A DNA stretch of 64,000 nt from Dellaglioa algida DSM 15638 (GTDB lineage Bacteria > Bacillota > Bacilli > Lactobacillales > Lactobacillaceae). A program made the translations under genes and the position numbers. The stretch's first letter is position 1. The number at the start of each line of letters is the position of its first letter. Of the stretch, positions 26,944 through 38,400 are shown one piece after another. Under the pieces are notes generated by a model. That model was not told the origin of the DNA. It made no database searches and saw only the letters and a program-made list of their open reading frames with translations. Location of the stretch: contig NZ_AZDI01000007.1 in assembly GCF_001434695.1 (NCBI RefSeq), positions 18,315 through 82,314 on the forward strand, given 5' to 3'.

Positions 26944-27975
26944 ATGAAAAAATTAGTTTTGGTCACAGGTGGTAGTGGATTTATCGCTTCACATATTATT
27001 TTACAACTATTACAACAAGGCTATGCCGTTAGAGCAACTGTCCGTTCAATGGCAAAAGCCGACTATATTAAAGAAATTATGCTCAGCAGCGGTATTCAAA
27101 ATAACCAAGATTTATCTTTTATTGAAACGAATTTAACCAGTGAAAAAAATTGGCCGGCAGCAATGGAAGGCGTCTCATACGTGATGCACGTTGCATCGCC
27201 CACGCCAAAACTAAACTTCAAACATGAAGAAGAAATGATTAATCCTGCTGTAAATGGCGTCCTCATGATTTTACGGGCAGCACAAAATGCTAATGTTAAA
27301 CGCGTTGTTCTAACATCAGCTTATGGTGCCGTTTTTGCCGGTCATCATAACCGTCAAATGCCTTACACTGAAAAAGATTGGTCTAATTTACAAGATACTC
27401 ATATCCATCCTTATCAAAAATCAAAAACATTGTCAGAAAAAGCCGCTTGGGATTTCATTCAAAATGAGGGTCACAATTTAGAACTCTCTGTTGTAAATCC
27501 GGTTGCCGTTATGGGACCCGGCTTAGGATCTGTTTACTCACATTCAAATATTCAAATTCAACAAATGATGGATGGCGACATTAGAGCAGTTCCAAATGTT
27601 AACTCGGGTTACGTTGACGTCCGTGATGTTGCCAGCTTGCACATCCTCGCGATGACTTCGGAAAAAGCAAATGGTGAACGTTTCTTGGCAACGACTGGGG
27701 AAACACTTTCTATGCTAGATTTAGCTCACATTTTAAGAGATGCTTTTCCAAGTTATGCCAACAAATTACCTAAGAAAACAATTCCTAATGGCGTCGTCAA
27801 ATTTGCGGCTATCTTCCGTCCAAATTTACGGATGGTTGCCTCTTTAGTTGGTAAATATGCCGATACAAGCAACGCAAAATCTATCGATTTATTAGGTTGG
27901 CACCCTCGTTCCGCTAAAGAATCCGTCATTACAACCGCACAATCTATGATTGATTTAGGTATTCTAAAAAAATAA
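26944..27975 (+). CDS. NAD(P)-dependent aldehyde/ketone reductase of the extended SDR family
   Basis: Protein of 343 residues similar to dihydroflavonol-4-reductase and methylglyoxal-reductase-like SDRs. VTGGSGFIASHI is the N-terminal dinucleotide motif; the next strand ends RATVRS, whose arginines favour NADPH. The active site shows YQKSKTLSEKAAW (YxxxK). TSAYGAVFAG holds the serine region. It is likely induced by the substrate or a toxic carbonyl that releases the divergent TetR repressor. The real substrate is unknown. Confidence 0.9.
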   Translation: MKKLVLVTGGSGFIASHIILQLLQQGYAVRATVRSMAKADYIKEIMLSSGIQNNQDLSFIETNLTSEKNWPAAMEGVSYVMHVASPTPKLNFKHEEEMINPAVNGVLMILRAAQNANVKRVVLTSAYGAVFAGHHNRQMPYTEKDWSNLQDTHIHPYQKSKTLSEKAAWDFIQNEGHNLELSVVNPVAVMGPGLGSVYSHSNIQIQQMMDGDIRAVPNVNSGYVDVRDVASLHILAMTSEKANGERFLATTGETLSMLDLAHILRDAFPSYANKLPKKTIPNGVVKFAAIFRPNLRMVASLVGKYADTSNAKSIDLLGWHPRSAKESVITTAQSMIDLGILKK

Positions 27976-28002
27976 AATTTACGCTCGTAGTTAATTTATT
28001 GA

Positions 28003-28052
28003 CAAATAAAGGATTGAACGCGTTTTTTAATCGCATTCAATCCTCTTATTTG
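28003..28052. terminator. Bidirectional terminator between SDR gene and bgl locus
   Basis: Stem CAAATAAAGGATTGAACGCG with CGCATTCAATCCTCTTATTTG (minor mismatches) between convergent genes. A/T-rich flanks serve both strands. Confidence 0.82.
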
Positions 28053-28053
28053 T

Positions 28054-31459
<3,406 letters not shown>

Positions 31460-31487
31460 TATAATCACTCCTTTTATTTTTTTGTAA

Positions 31488-31580
31488 ATGAAAACCCAGC
31501 TATTCATTCCGACTCAAAAAAAGCTGAGTCTGAAATAAGTAACTGGGTTTATGCTTGCTTATAAATGGCAATAACACACC
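31488..31580 (-). promoter_or_regulatory. RAT antiterminator and overlapping terminator before bglP
   Basis: On the minus strand a RAT-like element (31546-31580) reads GGTGTGTTATTGCC, a short loop, GCAAGCATAAACC. Its AAACCCAG end doubles as the first arm of a terminator closed by CTGGGTTT (31492-31499) with a T run and an inner GACTC/GAGTC stem. The two folds are mutually exclusive. LicT binding to the RAT would block termination when beta-glucoside is present. Confidence 0.88.
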
Positions 31581-31595
31581 TAATTATCGATTTAT

Positions 31596-32441
31596 TTAAT
31601 TTTCTTCTTGCCTGTGGGTCACGCGCCAAATGTGTAGCACTAAGTAAACTTGTTCATCCGCTTGTAAATCCCAATTGGCACGTTCTCTAATATAATGCAC
31701 AATCTTTTCCACAGTCTTATAGACTTCTGGGTAACGACTAATCATCATCGCGAGTAACTCGGGATCAAGTTCTGCACGGTCAATCTCGGTATTATTAAAA
31801 TGTCTAATGAATAAATAACGTAAATGTGACACAAACCGACTATAATTAAAGGTCTTTTCGTCGAGAATAATACCAGTATCTAATTGAATAATATTAATAA
31901 TTCCTGAAATAAGCTCTGACATTTTCATCGAATCTTGGACGGCATGTCCGCCTTCTTTGACGTTAATGAGATGGTATGTCAGTAAAATAAGTTCATTTTT
32001 TTGAACCGAAAGATTGAACTCCGACTCAATTTTTTGAATTCCGGCCTCTGCAGCATTAAATTCAACTGGAAATAATTTTTTTATTTCCCAGTGAACAGAT
32101 TGGTCATTCAAAAACATTTCATCACTGTTCTTTTTGAGCGAGTACTGCAGATGATCAACCAAAACTAAGAATTGAACGTCGTCAAACTTAACGTTAATTA
32201 AAGGTTCAACCACATTAACAAGTGCTGAAGCAACCTCTAAAACCTGCGCATCAAATCCTGATATGAGTTTCATTGTATCTGAATCTTCCTCAGCCTTGAA
32301 ACGGCGGTCAATTTTAGCGTCATCAATGATATCTCCAACGTGATAGCCGAATCCAATCCCATTACCGATAACGACCCACTCAATATTATCGGATGATTCA
32401 ACTAAAGCCGCGTTGTTATTAAAATTTTTAACAAACTTCAC
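31596..32441 (-). CDS. licT: BglG/LicT-family transcriptional antiterminator
   Basis: RNA-binding antiterminator of 281 residues. The CAT RNA-binding domain (about 1-57) begins KFVKNFNNNAAL; PRD1 (about 65-170) and PRD2 (about 172-281) follow with conserved histidines such as VDHLQYSL, LTYHLIN and SHLRYLFIRHF. PTS phosphorylation of these sets activity. The GTG at 32441 is chosen because it gives the canonical CAT start and follows a GGGGG run. The ATG one base out of frame is excluded. It sits between the first GH1 gene and bglP and has its own promoter, cre and RAT. Confidence 0.95.
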   Translation of the reverse strand: MKFVKNFNNNAALVESSDNIEWVVIGNGIGFGYHVGDIIDDAKIDRRFKAEEDSDTMKLISGFDAQVLEVASALVNVVEPLINVKFDDVQFLVLVDHLQYSLKKNSDEMFLNDQSVHWEIKKLFPVEFNAAEAGIQKIESEFNLSVQKNELILLTYHLINVKEGGHAVQDSMKMSELISGIINIIQLDTGIILDEKTFNYSRFVSHLRYLFIRHFNNTEIDRAELDPELLAMMISRYPEVYKTVEKIVHYIRERANWDLQADEQVYLVLHIWRVTHRQEEN

Positions 32442-32463
32442 ATTAAACCACCCCCCTTTCCAT

Positions 32464-32537
32464 AAAAAAAGACCCATAAATACAGACATTTACACATCTC
32501 CATCAATAGGTCATGCCTGATCGAATCAGTAACACTC
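32464..32537 (-). promoter_or_regulatory. RAT antiterminator and terminator before licT
   Basis: On the minus strand 32508-32537 reads GAGTGTTACTGATTCG then ATCAGGCATGACCT, a close match to the BglG/LicT RAT. GACCTAT (32506-32512) also pairs with ATGGGTC (32471-32477), followed by seven T (32464-32470). The RAT is at the very 5' end of the transcript. licT is therefore predicted to control its own synthesis. Confidence 0.88.
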
Positions 32538-32549
32538 ATTTCATCTATT

Positions 32550-32578
32550 AGTGTACCACCATATGTAAGCGCAATCAA
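32550..32578 (-). promoter_or_regulatory. licT-bglP promoter with cre site
   Basis: Minus-strand TTGATT (32573-32578), 17 bp, TACACT (32550-32555) with TG one base before (extended -10). The plus-strand sequence ATGTAAGCGCAATCA (32563-32577) fits the full cre consensus WTGNAANCGNWNNCW and covers the -35 and spacer. CcpA bound there would repress in glucose. Confidence 0.85.
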
Positions 32579-32594
32579 CAATAGCTTTATTTTT

Positions 32595-34034
32595 TTATAA
32601 ATATTGACCGTTCTCCTGAATCACTTTTTGGTACCAGTAAAACGAGTCCTTCCTATAACGTTTTAATTCTTTCGCACTTTCTTCATCGCGGTCAATATAA
32701 ACAAAACCGTAACGTTTTTGGTACCCATTTGACCAACTTAGCAAGTCTGTAAAGCTCCACGTTGTATAGCCTATTACTTTAACGCCATCAGATATGGCTT
32801 CTTTAATCGCCTTGATATGTTCATTAATAAAGTAAATTCGGTAGTCATCATGAATCTGATGGTCTTCTTCTAATTTATCGTAAGCGCCAAGTCCATTTTC
32901 AGTAATCAGGACGGGTAAGTCATAGCGACTATCAATTCGTCTTAAAGCAATTCTTAGTCCCTCGGGATCAATATTCCAATCCCAATCGGTTTGTTTTAAG
33001 AATTCATTATTAGTTGTCTTGAACATCCCTGGAACACCACTTTCAGAACTGGTCCCTTTTTTACCTGTATTATTTTCTGCTGCAAGTCCAACACCACCAA
33101 CTAACGGATTAGCCGCAATTGTCTGCGTCTGATAGTAGTTTAATCCCATAAAATCTGGTTTTCCAGCAATTAACAAGGCCCGATCTGCTTCGGTAATCAC
33201 AGGTGCCGTTCCACGCTCAGTTAACCATTTATAAATCATTTTGGGATAACGACCGTAAACGTAGACATCCATCCAAAAATGAGCAGCATAATCCTCGTAG
33301 TTAGTTGCTGCAACTTGATTTTTAGGGTCGCCATTAACCGCATAACCCGGGCTATAAGCGAAACTGGGTCCGATTCCACCTTGATAATGGCCATCATGGA
33401 ATGTTTTAATCGCTGAGGCATTTGCTAAATTAGCAATATGATTTGCGGCGTACATCCGTTTTTCATCATTAACTGCTGGGGGATGACTTTCCATTTGGTA
33501 GCCATGTGAAATAAAGACATTTTGTTCATTCAATGATACCCAATAATTAACACGATCACCAAATGCATCAAAACATGTTTTGGCGTAGTTCGTAAAATCG
33601 GTCACAATTTCACGTGACTCCCAACCGCCATACTCATCTTGCAAAGCCTGAGGTAAATCCCAATGATAGAGAGTCACAACGGGTTCAATCCGATTGGCAA
33701 TCAGTTCATCAATTAACCGATTATAAAAATTGATTCCCTTTTGATTAACTTGTCCTTTTCCTTCAGGAAAAATTCGTGTCCAAGCAATTGAAAAACGGTA
33801 AGCTTTTAATCCCTGTTCTTTCATTAAAGCAACGTCTTCTTTAAAACGGTGATAATGGTCAACGGCAACATCACCGTTGGTTCCTTTAAAGGTTTTTCCG
33901 GGAATTCGAACGAACTTATCCCAAACTGATAAACCCTTCCCGTCTTCTCGGTAGGCACCTTCAATCTGATAGGCCGCCGAAGAAGCACCCCATAAAAAAT
34001 CCGTTGGAAAATGGCTCATTTTTTTATATTCCAT
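32595..34034 (-). CDS. 6-phospho-beta-glucosidase (GH1), first copy
   Basis: GH1 enzyme of 479 residues. The acid/base is E170 in VSLNEQN and the nucleophile E379 in LITENGLG; FLWGASSAAYQIEGA is the family N-terminus. The conserved C-terminal SNGYQKRYGFVYID region, including the Tyr/Lys phosphate-binding positions, supports activity on 6-phospho sugars. It starts 11 bp after the acetyltransferase gene stops, with AAGGAGA before the ATG, so both are on one mRNA. It is upstream of licT, which has an independent promoter. Confidence 0.95.
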   Translation of the reverse strand: MEYKKMSHFPTDFLWGASSAAYQIEGAYREDGKGLSVWDKFVRIPGKTFKGTNGDVAVDHYHRFKEDVALMKEQGLKAYRFSIAWTRIFPEGKGQVNQKGINFYNRLIDELIANRIEPVVTLYHWDLPQALQDEYGGWESREIVTDFTNYAKTCFDAFGDRVNYWVSLNEQNVFISHGYQMESHPPAVNDEKRMYAANHIANLANASAIKTFHDGHYQGGIGPSFAYSPGYAVNGDPKNQVAATNYEDYAAHFWMDVYVYGRYPKMIYKWLTERGTAPVITEADRALLIAGKPDFMGLNYYQTQTIAANPLVGGVGLAAENNTGKKGTSSESGVPGMFKTTNNEFLKQTDWDWNIDPEGLRIALRRIDSRYDLPVLITENGLGAYDKLEEDHQIHDDYRIYFINEHIKAIKEAISDGVKVIGYTTWSFTDLLSWSNGYQKRYGFVYIDRDEESAKELKRYRKDSFYWYQKVIQENGQYL

Positions 34035-34045
34035 TCGTTATCTCC

Positions 34046-35209
34046 TTAGAAGTAATCACTTAGTATCGGTTGATCTTTAATCAACGCATGATCAAACACA
34101 GTTACGTCACCCAATAAAAACCCATACTGTTTTAATTGTTTCATTGTTCGATAACCCATCATACTACGCGTTAAATTCTGAATATCAGTGACTAAAGTTG
34201 GCTCTTTATCCGTTATTTTTTCTACTGTCGTCTGCCCGTTTATATGGCTAACTTGCCATTGACCTTCATTGTCGGCAATATTGGTATCTTTAACTTGAAT
34301 CACAATCGCATCAAAATCATGTTGGTAAGGATAACGCATCAAAAAATCAGCGACATTCACAATTCTTGCCATCATATATGGTTTTATTTTCACGTCAACT
34401 TGTGGATTAGCCAACAAATCTGGTAACGGTTGACCAATTGGGCTCTCATAGCTAAACCATTCATATGCTGATTGATGTTTAATCACGAAGTTTTGTAATT
34501 GAAGCCAACTCTCACTTGTTTGATAAACCCATTCGACTATTTTAAATTCATTAGCTTCTCTTTGATATACGAGGTATCCTTCTAGTTCATTTGCCTCGTT
34601 ATAATAAACGGCCGTCTCCCAATTAGGATGTTTTTCGGCAGAATACGTTAGCCACCATTCTGCCCGTTCAATTCCACCTTGTTGTGATAATTGATTCTTT
34701 TTGTATATTTCATTAAGGTCATTTTTAACTTCTGAATATGGGTGGCGTTCAACATGGCCAATTGCCTTCACTTTTAATCGAGGCAAATCCTTCGCATTCA
34801 TTCGGTAAACAGTTTGGTCAAACGTTGCTTCATACCCAAACTTACGATAGAACGGATATGAAAATGGGGCTAAATAAGATAGCGTTGTTCCATCTTGATA
34901 CATTTCATCTAAAGCTAAATTCATTAATTGACCAATACTACCTTGCCCAGCAAATTCAGGATAACTTGCGACATAACCAATTCCACCCATTTTGAACGAG
35001 ACACCATGAAAATTAGTCATTAACGGTGTATTAATCACCCCACTGACCACTTGACCCGACTCAACGGAACCCCAGTCAGATGAATGGTCATATAACTTTT
35101 TGAAAAAGGTTTTTCTTTCAGCTGAAACGGTTTTATTAAATGCATAAATTGATAAATCAAAGTATCCGTCAAAATGATTTTTATCTAACTTAATATTTGT
35201 CATGGCCAT
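34046..35209 (-). CDS. Eis-like GNAT N-acetyltransferase
   Basis: Protein of 387 residues with the layout of the Eis family: an N-terminal GNAT fold (about 1-150; acetyl-CoA loop near VASYPEFAGQGSIGQLM), a second GNAT-like domain (about 150-280), and a C-terminal sterol-carrier-like part. Family members acetylate amines such as aminoglycosides or protein lysines. It is the first gene of the transcript that continues into a 6-phospho-beta-glucosidase, under a cre-overlapped promoter. GGAG is 6 bp before the ATG. Why such an enzyme belongs to a sugar operon is unclear. Confidence 0.87.
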   Translation of the reverse strand: MAMTNIKLDKNHFDGYFDLSIYAFNKTVSAERKTFFKKLYDHSSDWGSVESGQVVSGVINTPLMTNFHGVSFKMGGIGYVASYPEFAGQGSIGQLMNLALDEMYQDGTTLSYLAPFSYPFYRKFGYEATFDQTVYRMNAKDLPRLKVKAIGHVERHPYSEVKNDLNEIYKKNQLSQQGGIERAEWWLTYSAEKHPNWETAVYYNEANELEGYLVYQREANEFKIVEWVYQTSESWLQLQNFVIKHQSAYEWFSYESPIGQPLPDLLANPQVDVKIKPYMMARIVNVADFLMRYPYQHDFDAIVIQVKDTNIADNEGQWQVSHINGQTTVEKITDKEPTLVTDIQNLTRSMMGYRTMKQLKQYGFLLGDVTVFDHALIKDQPILSDYF

Positions 35210-35244
35210 ATGTAACTCCTTTTATGTCTAGATTAACTTCTTTA

Positions 35245-35283
35245 AATATAGCACGGTAACGCCACTCTTGCAATCGCTTACAG
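35245..35283 (-). promoter_or_regulatory. Promoter and cre site of the acetyltransferase-bgl transcript
   Basis: Minus-strand TTGCAA (35268-35273), 17 bp, TATATT (35245-35250). A cre-like TGTAAGCGATTGCA (35269-35282) overlaps the -35 and fits all but the first base of the consensus. Confidence 0.75.
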
Positions 35284-35299
35284 ATGAGGGCAATAAAAA

Positions 35300-35325
35300 A
35301 ATCACCCAAATAACTTTGGATGATT
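35300..35325 (-). terminator. Terminator of the DEAD-box helicase gene
   Basis: Stem AATCATCCAAA / TTTGGGTGATT with one wobble, followed by a T run on the minus strand. Confidence 0.88.
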
Positions 35326-35332
35326 ACTCTCA

Positions 35333-36613
35333 TTAATCGAAATGTTCTGCTTTAGGTTTACGTCTTTTTCCTTTATTCTTTTGATTTCTCAAACGAATTT
35401 TACGGTGCGGTTTCTTAATTGGTTCATCAGATTCTTTTTGGCCCACAGCAGTTTTAGCTTTTACTTCAACTGGTTTAGGCTTTTTAACTTTAGGTTCAAC
35501 CGCACGTTCTGGACGTTTAGTGACAATAGCACCCTCGTATAAGTAGCCTTTTTCAATTTCAAATGGCGTATTTTTTAAATCTTGTTTTAACGTTCGTAAA
35601 TCATGTTCGTTTCCAAGATTAATAACCATTCCTTCAGCACCCATCCGTCCCGTTCGGCCGACACGGTGAATATACGACGTAATATCTTTTGGCATATCAT
35701 AATTAACAACTGCTGGTAACATCGGGATATCTAGGCCTCGAGCAGCAACATCCGTTGTTAACAACAGTTTGATCTCATGTTTATGCAATTGCGATAAGGC
35801 ATTTGCCCGGTTAACTTGGCGTTGTTCACTGTCTAAAACAGCAACTGGTACATGATCGTATTTTAATTTCTGAGCCATATCTTGTAGGGATGATAATTGA
35901 TTAAAGAAAACTAAGGCATAGAAATCATCTACATTTGCCAGACGACGTAACGTTGACTGACGTTTACGAGTTGGTGTTTCAATTGCATAATGGTGAACGA
36001 TTCCCTGCGTTTGGTCAACGTCACGAACATCGTAAGTCGTCACATCTGCGCCAAACCATTTTTTTAAATCATCTAAAATTGCTGTTTCAGTTGCAGAGAA
36101 GAAACTTAATTGAATACCTGCGGGAGCTTGGCTAATTAACTCACGACAAGTCGTTAATGTTTCGTCCGTTAATAAATCATCAGCTTCATCAATCACGACT
36201 GACATAACTTTGTGCAACTTAATTTTTTTATCTTCGGCCAAATTTAATAAACGACCTGGAGTTCCAACAATAATTTCAGGTTTTTTCTTTAAATTTTCAA
36301 TTTGGCGTTTCATATTTGCGCCACCAATAATTGCTTGAACTTTTAAATCAAGTTCTTTAGCCCACGGACGGATTACGCCTGCTAATTGCATAGCCAATTC
36401 TTGTGAAGGCGCGATAACAAGTAACTGGATGCCATCCTTTGGTGTTAATCTTTCAAGTAATGGCAAGCTAAATGCCAATGTCTTACCTGATCCAGTTGGT
36501 GCTAAACCAAGGACATTTTCACCAGTTTTTAGGGGTTCATAAACTGCTTCTTGAATAGGTGACCGTGTTTCAAAACCTTGTTCTTTAAAATATGCATCAA
36601 ATTTTGGATTCAT
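35333..36613 (-). CDS. DEAD-box ATP-dependent RNA helicase (CshB-like)
   Basis: Helicase of 426 residues. Motifs in order: Q-motif (RSPIQEAVYEPL), I (APTGSGKT), Ia (PSQELAMQ), Ib (GTPGRLL), II (DEAD in VIDEADDLL), III (FFSAT), then in the second RecA domain TDVAARGLD and HRVGRTGRMG. The C-terminal 60 residues are lysine/arginine-rich, likely an RNA-binding tail. The short size and basic tail resemble CshB/YqfR, which acts in cold adaptation and RNA or ribosome processing. It has its own terminator; the exact paralogue is uncertain. Confidence 0.93.
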   Translation of the reverse strand: MNPKFDAYFKEQGFETRSPIQEAVYEPLKTGENVLGLAPTGSGKTLAFSLPLLERLTPKDGIQLLVIAPSQELAMQLAGVIRPWAKELDLKVQAIIGGANMKRQIENLKKKPEIIVGTPGRLLNLAEDKKIKLHKVMSVVIDEADDLLTDETLTTCRELISQAPAGIQLSFFSATETAILDDLKKWFGADVTTYDVRDVDQTQGIVHHYAIETPTRKRQSTLRRLANVDDFYALVFFNQLSSLQDMAQKLKYDHVPVAVLDSEQRQVNRANALSQLHKHEIKLLLTTDVAARGLDIPMLPAVVNYDMPKDITSYIHRVGRTGRMGAEGMVINLGNEHDLRTLKQDLKNTPFEIEKGYLYEGAIVTKRPERAVEPKVKKPKPVEVKAKTAVGQKESDEPIKKPHRKIRLRNQKNKGKRRKPKAEHFD

Positions 36614-36674
36614 TTTAGTCTCTTTCTTTTAACTTCTAGGATTAGTTTTAATAATTAAGTATAGCATATAAAAA

Positions 36675-36704
36675 ATAAGCTTCCATTGATTCATGGAAAC
36701 TTAT
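36675..36704 (-). terminator. Terminator of the first Gfo/Idh gene
   Basis: Stem ATAAGTTTCCAT / ATGGAAGCTTAT with one wobble, followed by TTTTTTAT on the minus strand. Confidence 0.85.
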
Positions 36705-36715
36705 CTCAGTAATTC

Positions 36716-37717
36716 TTATTTATGATCAGCTGGAAATTCAATTCCGGCACTTTGTCTTAAATCAAACAGGACTTGGTTAACCGCTATACTAAGTGCTTGC
36801 CACTTCTTGTAGTCCGCAATACTTGCAGCATCCCCAGGATTATTTATTACCCTAGCAAACGCATTTGCTTCAGCTAACATTGGATTTTTTGCTGGGAATT
36901 GGCTCAACATGTCTTCTTTATCAGAGCCATCTCGATAAACAACCTCATTTAATTCTGCGGCGTTATCCATCACAATAGTATCTTTCAACCCATATATTTC
37001 ACTCATTAAATACGAATTAGCCGTCTTCCCGACGTTCAACGTGACATTGAAGTCTTTGTAAGTTAGAATTGCGACACCTTTACCGTCAACGCCCGTTGGT
37101 AACATCGTTGGGTAATATTGCACTTTGAGTGGTGCACCAAACCAAGCAATGGCATCATAGACAACATAGACGCCAAGATCTTGTAAAGCACCACCGGAGA
37201 ATTTTGGTGAGAAAATATTAGGTTCTTCACCAGCTAAAATGGCATCATAACGTGATGAATATTTCATATAAGTTAAGGTTGCCCCTTGAATTGTTTCCAT
37301 CACCGTTACTTTTTGTTCAATAATTTTGAAATTTTCTTGATGAATTTGACGCGCGGCTTCAAAAAGTTGGCTTTCAGGATGTTTTTTTAGAACCTCTTGA
37401 ACTTCAGCCATTTCTGTTGGGTTCGACACCATTGGCTTCTCAGCTATGACCTTTTTACCCGCTTTAATTGCTAATTTAATTTGTTCAAAATGTAAGCTAT
37501 TTGGGGATGCAATGTAGATGGCTTCAAATGAATCAGAAGCAAAAAAATCTGTCACATTATCATAGAAATTCGTTGCCCCATATTGTTCACCAAAATCTTT
37601 AGCTTTTGCTTCGGATCTTGAATAAACACTCGTTAATTTGAATTCTTTTGATTCATGAGCCGCTTCAATAAATTGACCAGTAATCCAATTCGTACCAATA
37701 ATACCTAATTTAATCAT
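36716..37717 (-). CDS. Gfo/Idh/MocA-family oxidoreductase
   Basis: NAD(P)-dependent sugar or polyol dehydrogenase of 333 residues. The N-terminal Rossmann domain starts KLGIIGTNWI; the EKP catalytic lysine motif is at VIAEKPM. The C-terminal domain contains GGALQDLGVYVVYDAI. The ATG at 37717 follows GGAGGT, so the frame to 37732 is discarded. The substrate is unknown. A cre-like sequence with one mismatch (37761-37775) lies just upstream of a TATAAT (37748-37753), hinting at carbon control. It is related to the gene at 54909. Confidence 0.92.
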   Translation of the reverse strand: MIKLGIIGTNWITGQFIEAAHESKEFKLTSVYSRSEAKAKDFGEQYGATNFYDNVTDFFASDSFEAIYIASPNSLHFEQIKLAIKAGKKVIAEKPMVSNPTEMAEVQEVLKKHPESQLFEAARQIHQENFKIIEQKVTVMETIQGATLTYMKYSSRYDAILAGEEPNIFSPKFSGGALQDLGVYVVYDAIAWFGAPLKVQYYPTMLPTGVDGKGVAILTYKDFNVTLNVGKTANSYLMSEIYGLKDTIVMDNAAELNEVVYRDGSDKEDMLSQFPAKNPMLAEANAFARVINNPGDAASIADYKKWQALSIAVNQVLFDLRQSAGIEFPADHK

Positions 37718-37747
37718 ATTTGCTACCTCCATTTTATTATTGGTTCC

Positions 37748-37775
37748 ATTATAACAATAGTTAAACCGTTTTCAT
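37748..37775 (-). promoter_or_regulatory. Promoter and possible cre of the Gfo/Idh gene
   Basis: TATAAT on the minus strand at 37748-37753, with ATGAAAACGGTTTAA (37761-37775) upstream, one mismatch from cre. There is no good -35. Confidence 0.45.
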
Positions 37776-37899
37776 AATAATCTCTTTGTGTCAATTTTGT
37801 GACGATAGATTACATTTAGATATATTTGGGGCAATATATTCCGCTTGTTAGATAAAAGTGTTATATTTAAATAAAGTAGTTCTAATAGGAGGGGTAGGC

Positions 37900-38295
37900 G
37901 TGAAGAAGCGTAGTTTTGCACTATTGGGTGCATCATTTTTTATTGGATTAACGAAAGATATCAAATCAATAACCGCACCAAAAACTAAGGTTTCTTTACC
38001 TATTTTTTATGCCGGTCATTGGTTATTTTACGATGAAATTAGCCACCGACACCATAATCTAGATATTTCATCAGACCTCACGATTCGAATTGACGAGCGT
38101 GCACTTAACGGTGAAGTAGAGCGTTTAGACGAACGTGAACTGAGTTTCTTAGACGAGTATGGATTTCACCTAAGAATTGACGCGAATGATCAAGGTCCAA
38201 TCAGTTTATTTGATGAAGCAGATAACCGCACCTATCCCATTAAATTAGCTCCGATTAAAGAACCTTCGGAACCTAAAATTGAAGATGAAGATTAA
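37900..38295 (+). CDS. Small conserved protein, possibly DUF4828 family
   Basis: Protein of 131 residues beginning at GTG 37900, chosen because AGGAGGGG lies 7 bp before it. A basic, mildly hydrophobic start (KKRSFALLGASFFIGL) could be a weak membrane or signal segment. Residues 30-115 look like a compact beta-rich domain with IFYAGHWLFYDE and LTIRIDERALNGEVERL. The tail is acidic. The layout recalls the lactobacillar DUF4828 proteins, from memory and not verified. It is divergent from the Gfo/Idh gene and its role is unknown. Confidence 0.75.
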   Translation: MKKRSFALLGASFFIGLTKDIKSITAPKTKVSLPIFYAGHWLFYDEISHRHHNLDISSDLTIRIDERALNGEVERLDERELSFLDEYGFHLRIDANDQGPISLFDEADNRTYPIKLAPIKEPSEPKIEDED

Positions 38296-38400
38296 CAGAA
38301 TTTTGTTGATTTTCACCTTCAATTTTTTTGTTTCATTACGCGATTATATAGTCTAAAATAGTTAAATACGCATTCCAAATAGAAACGAGGATTTTTAACC

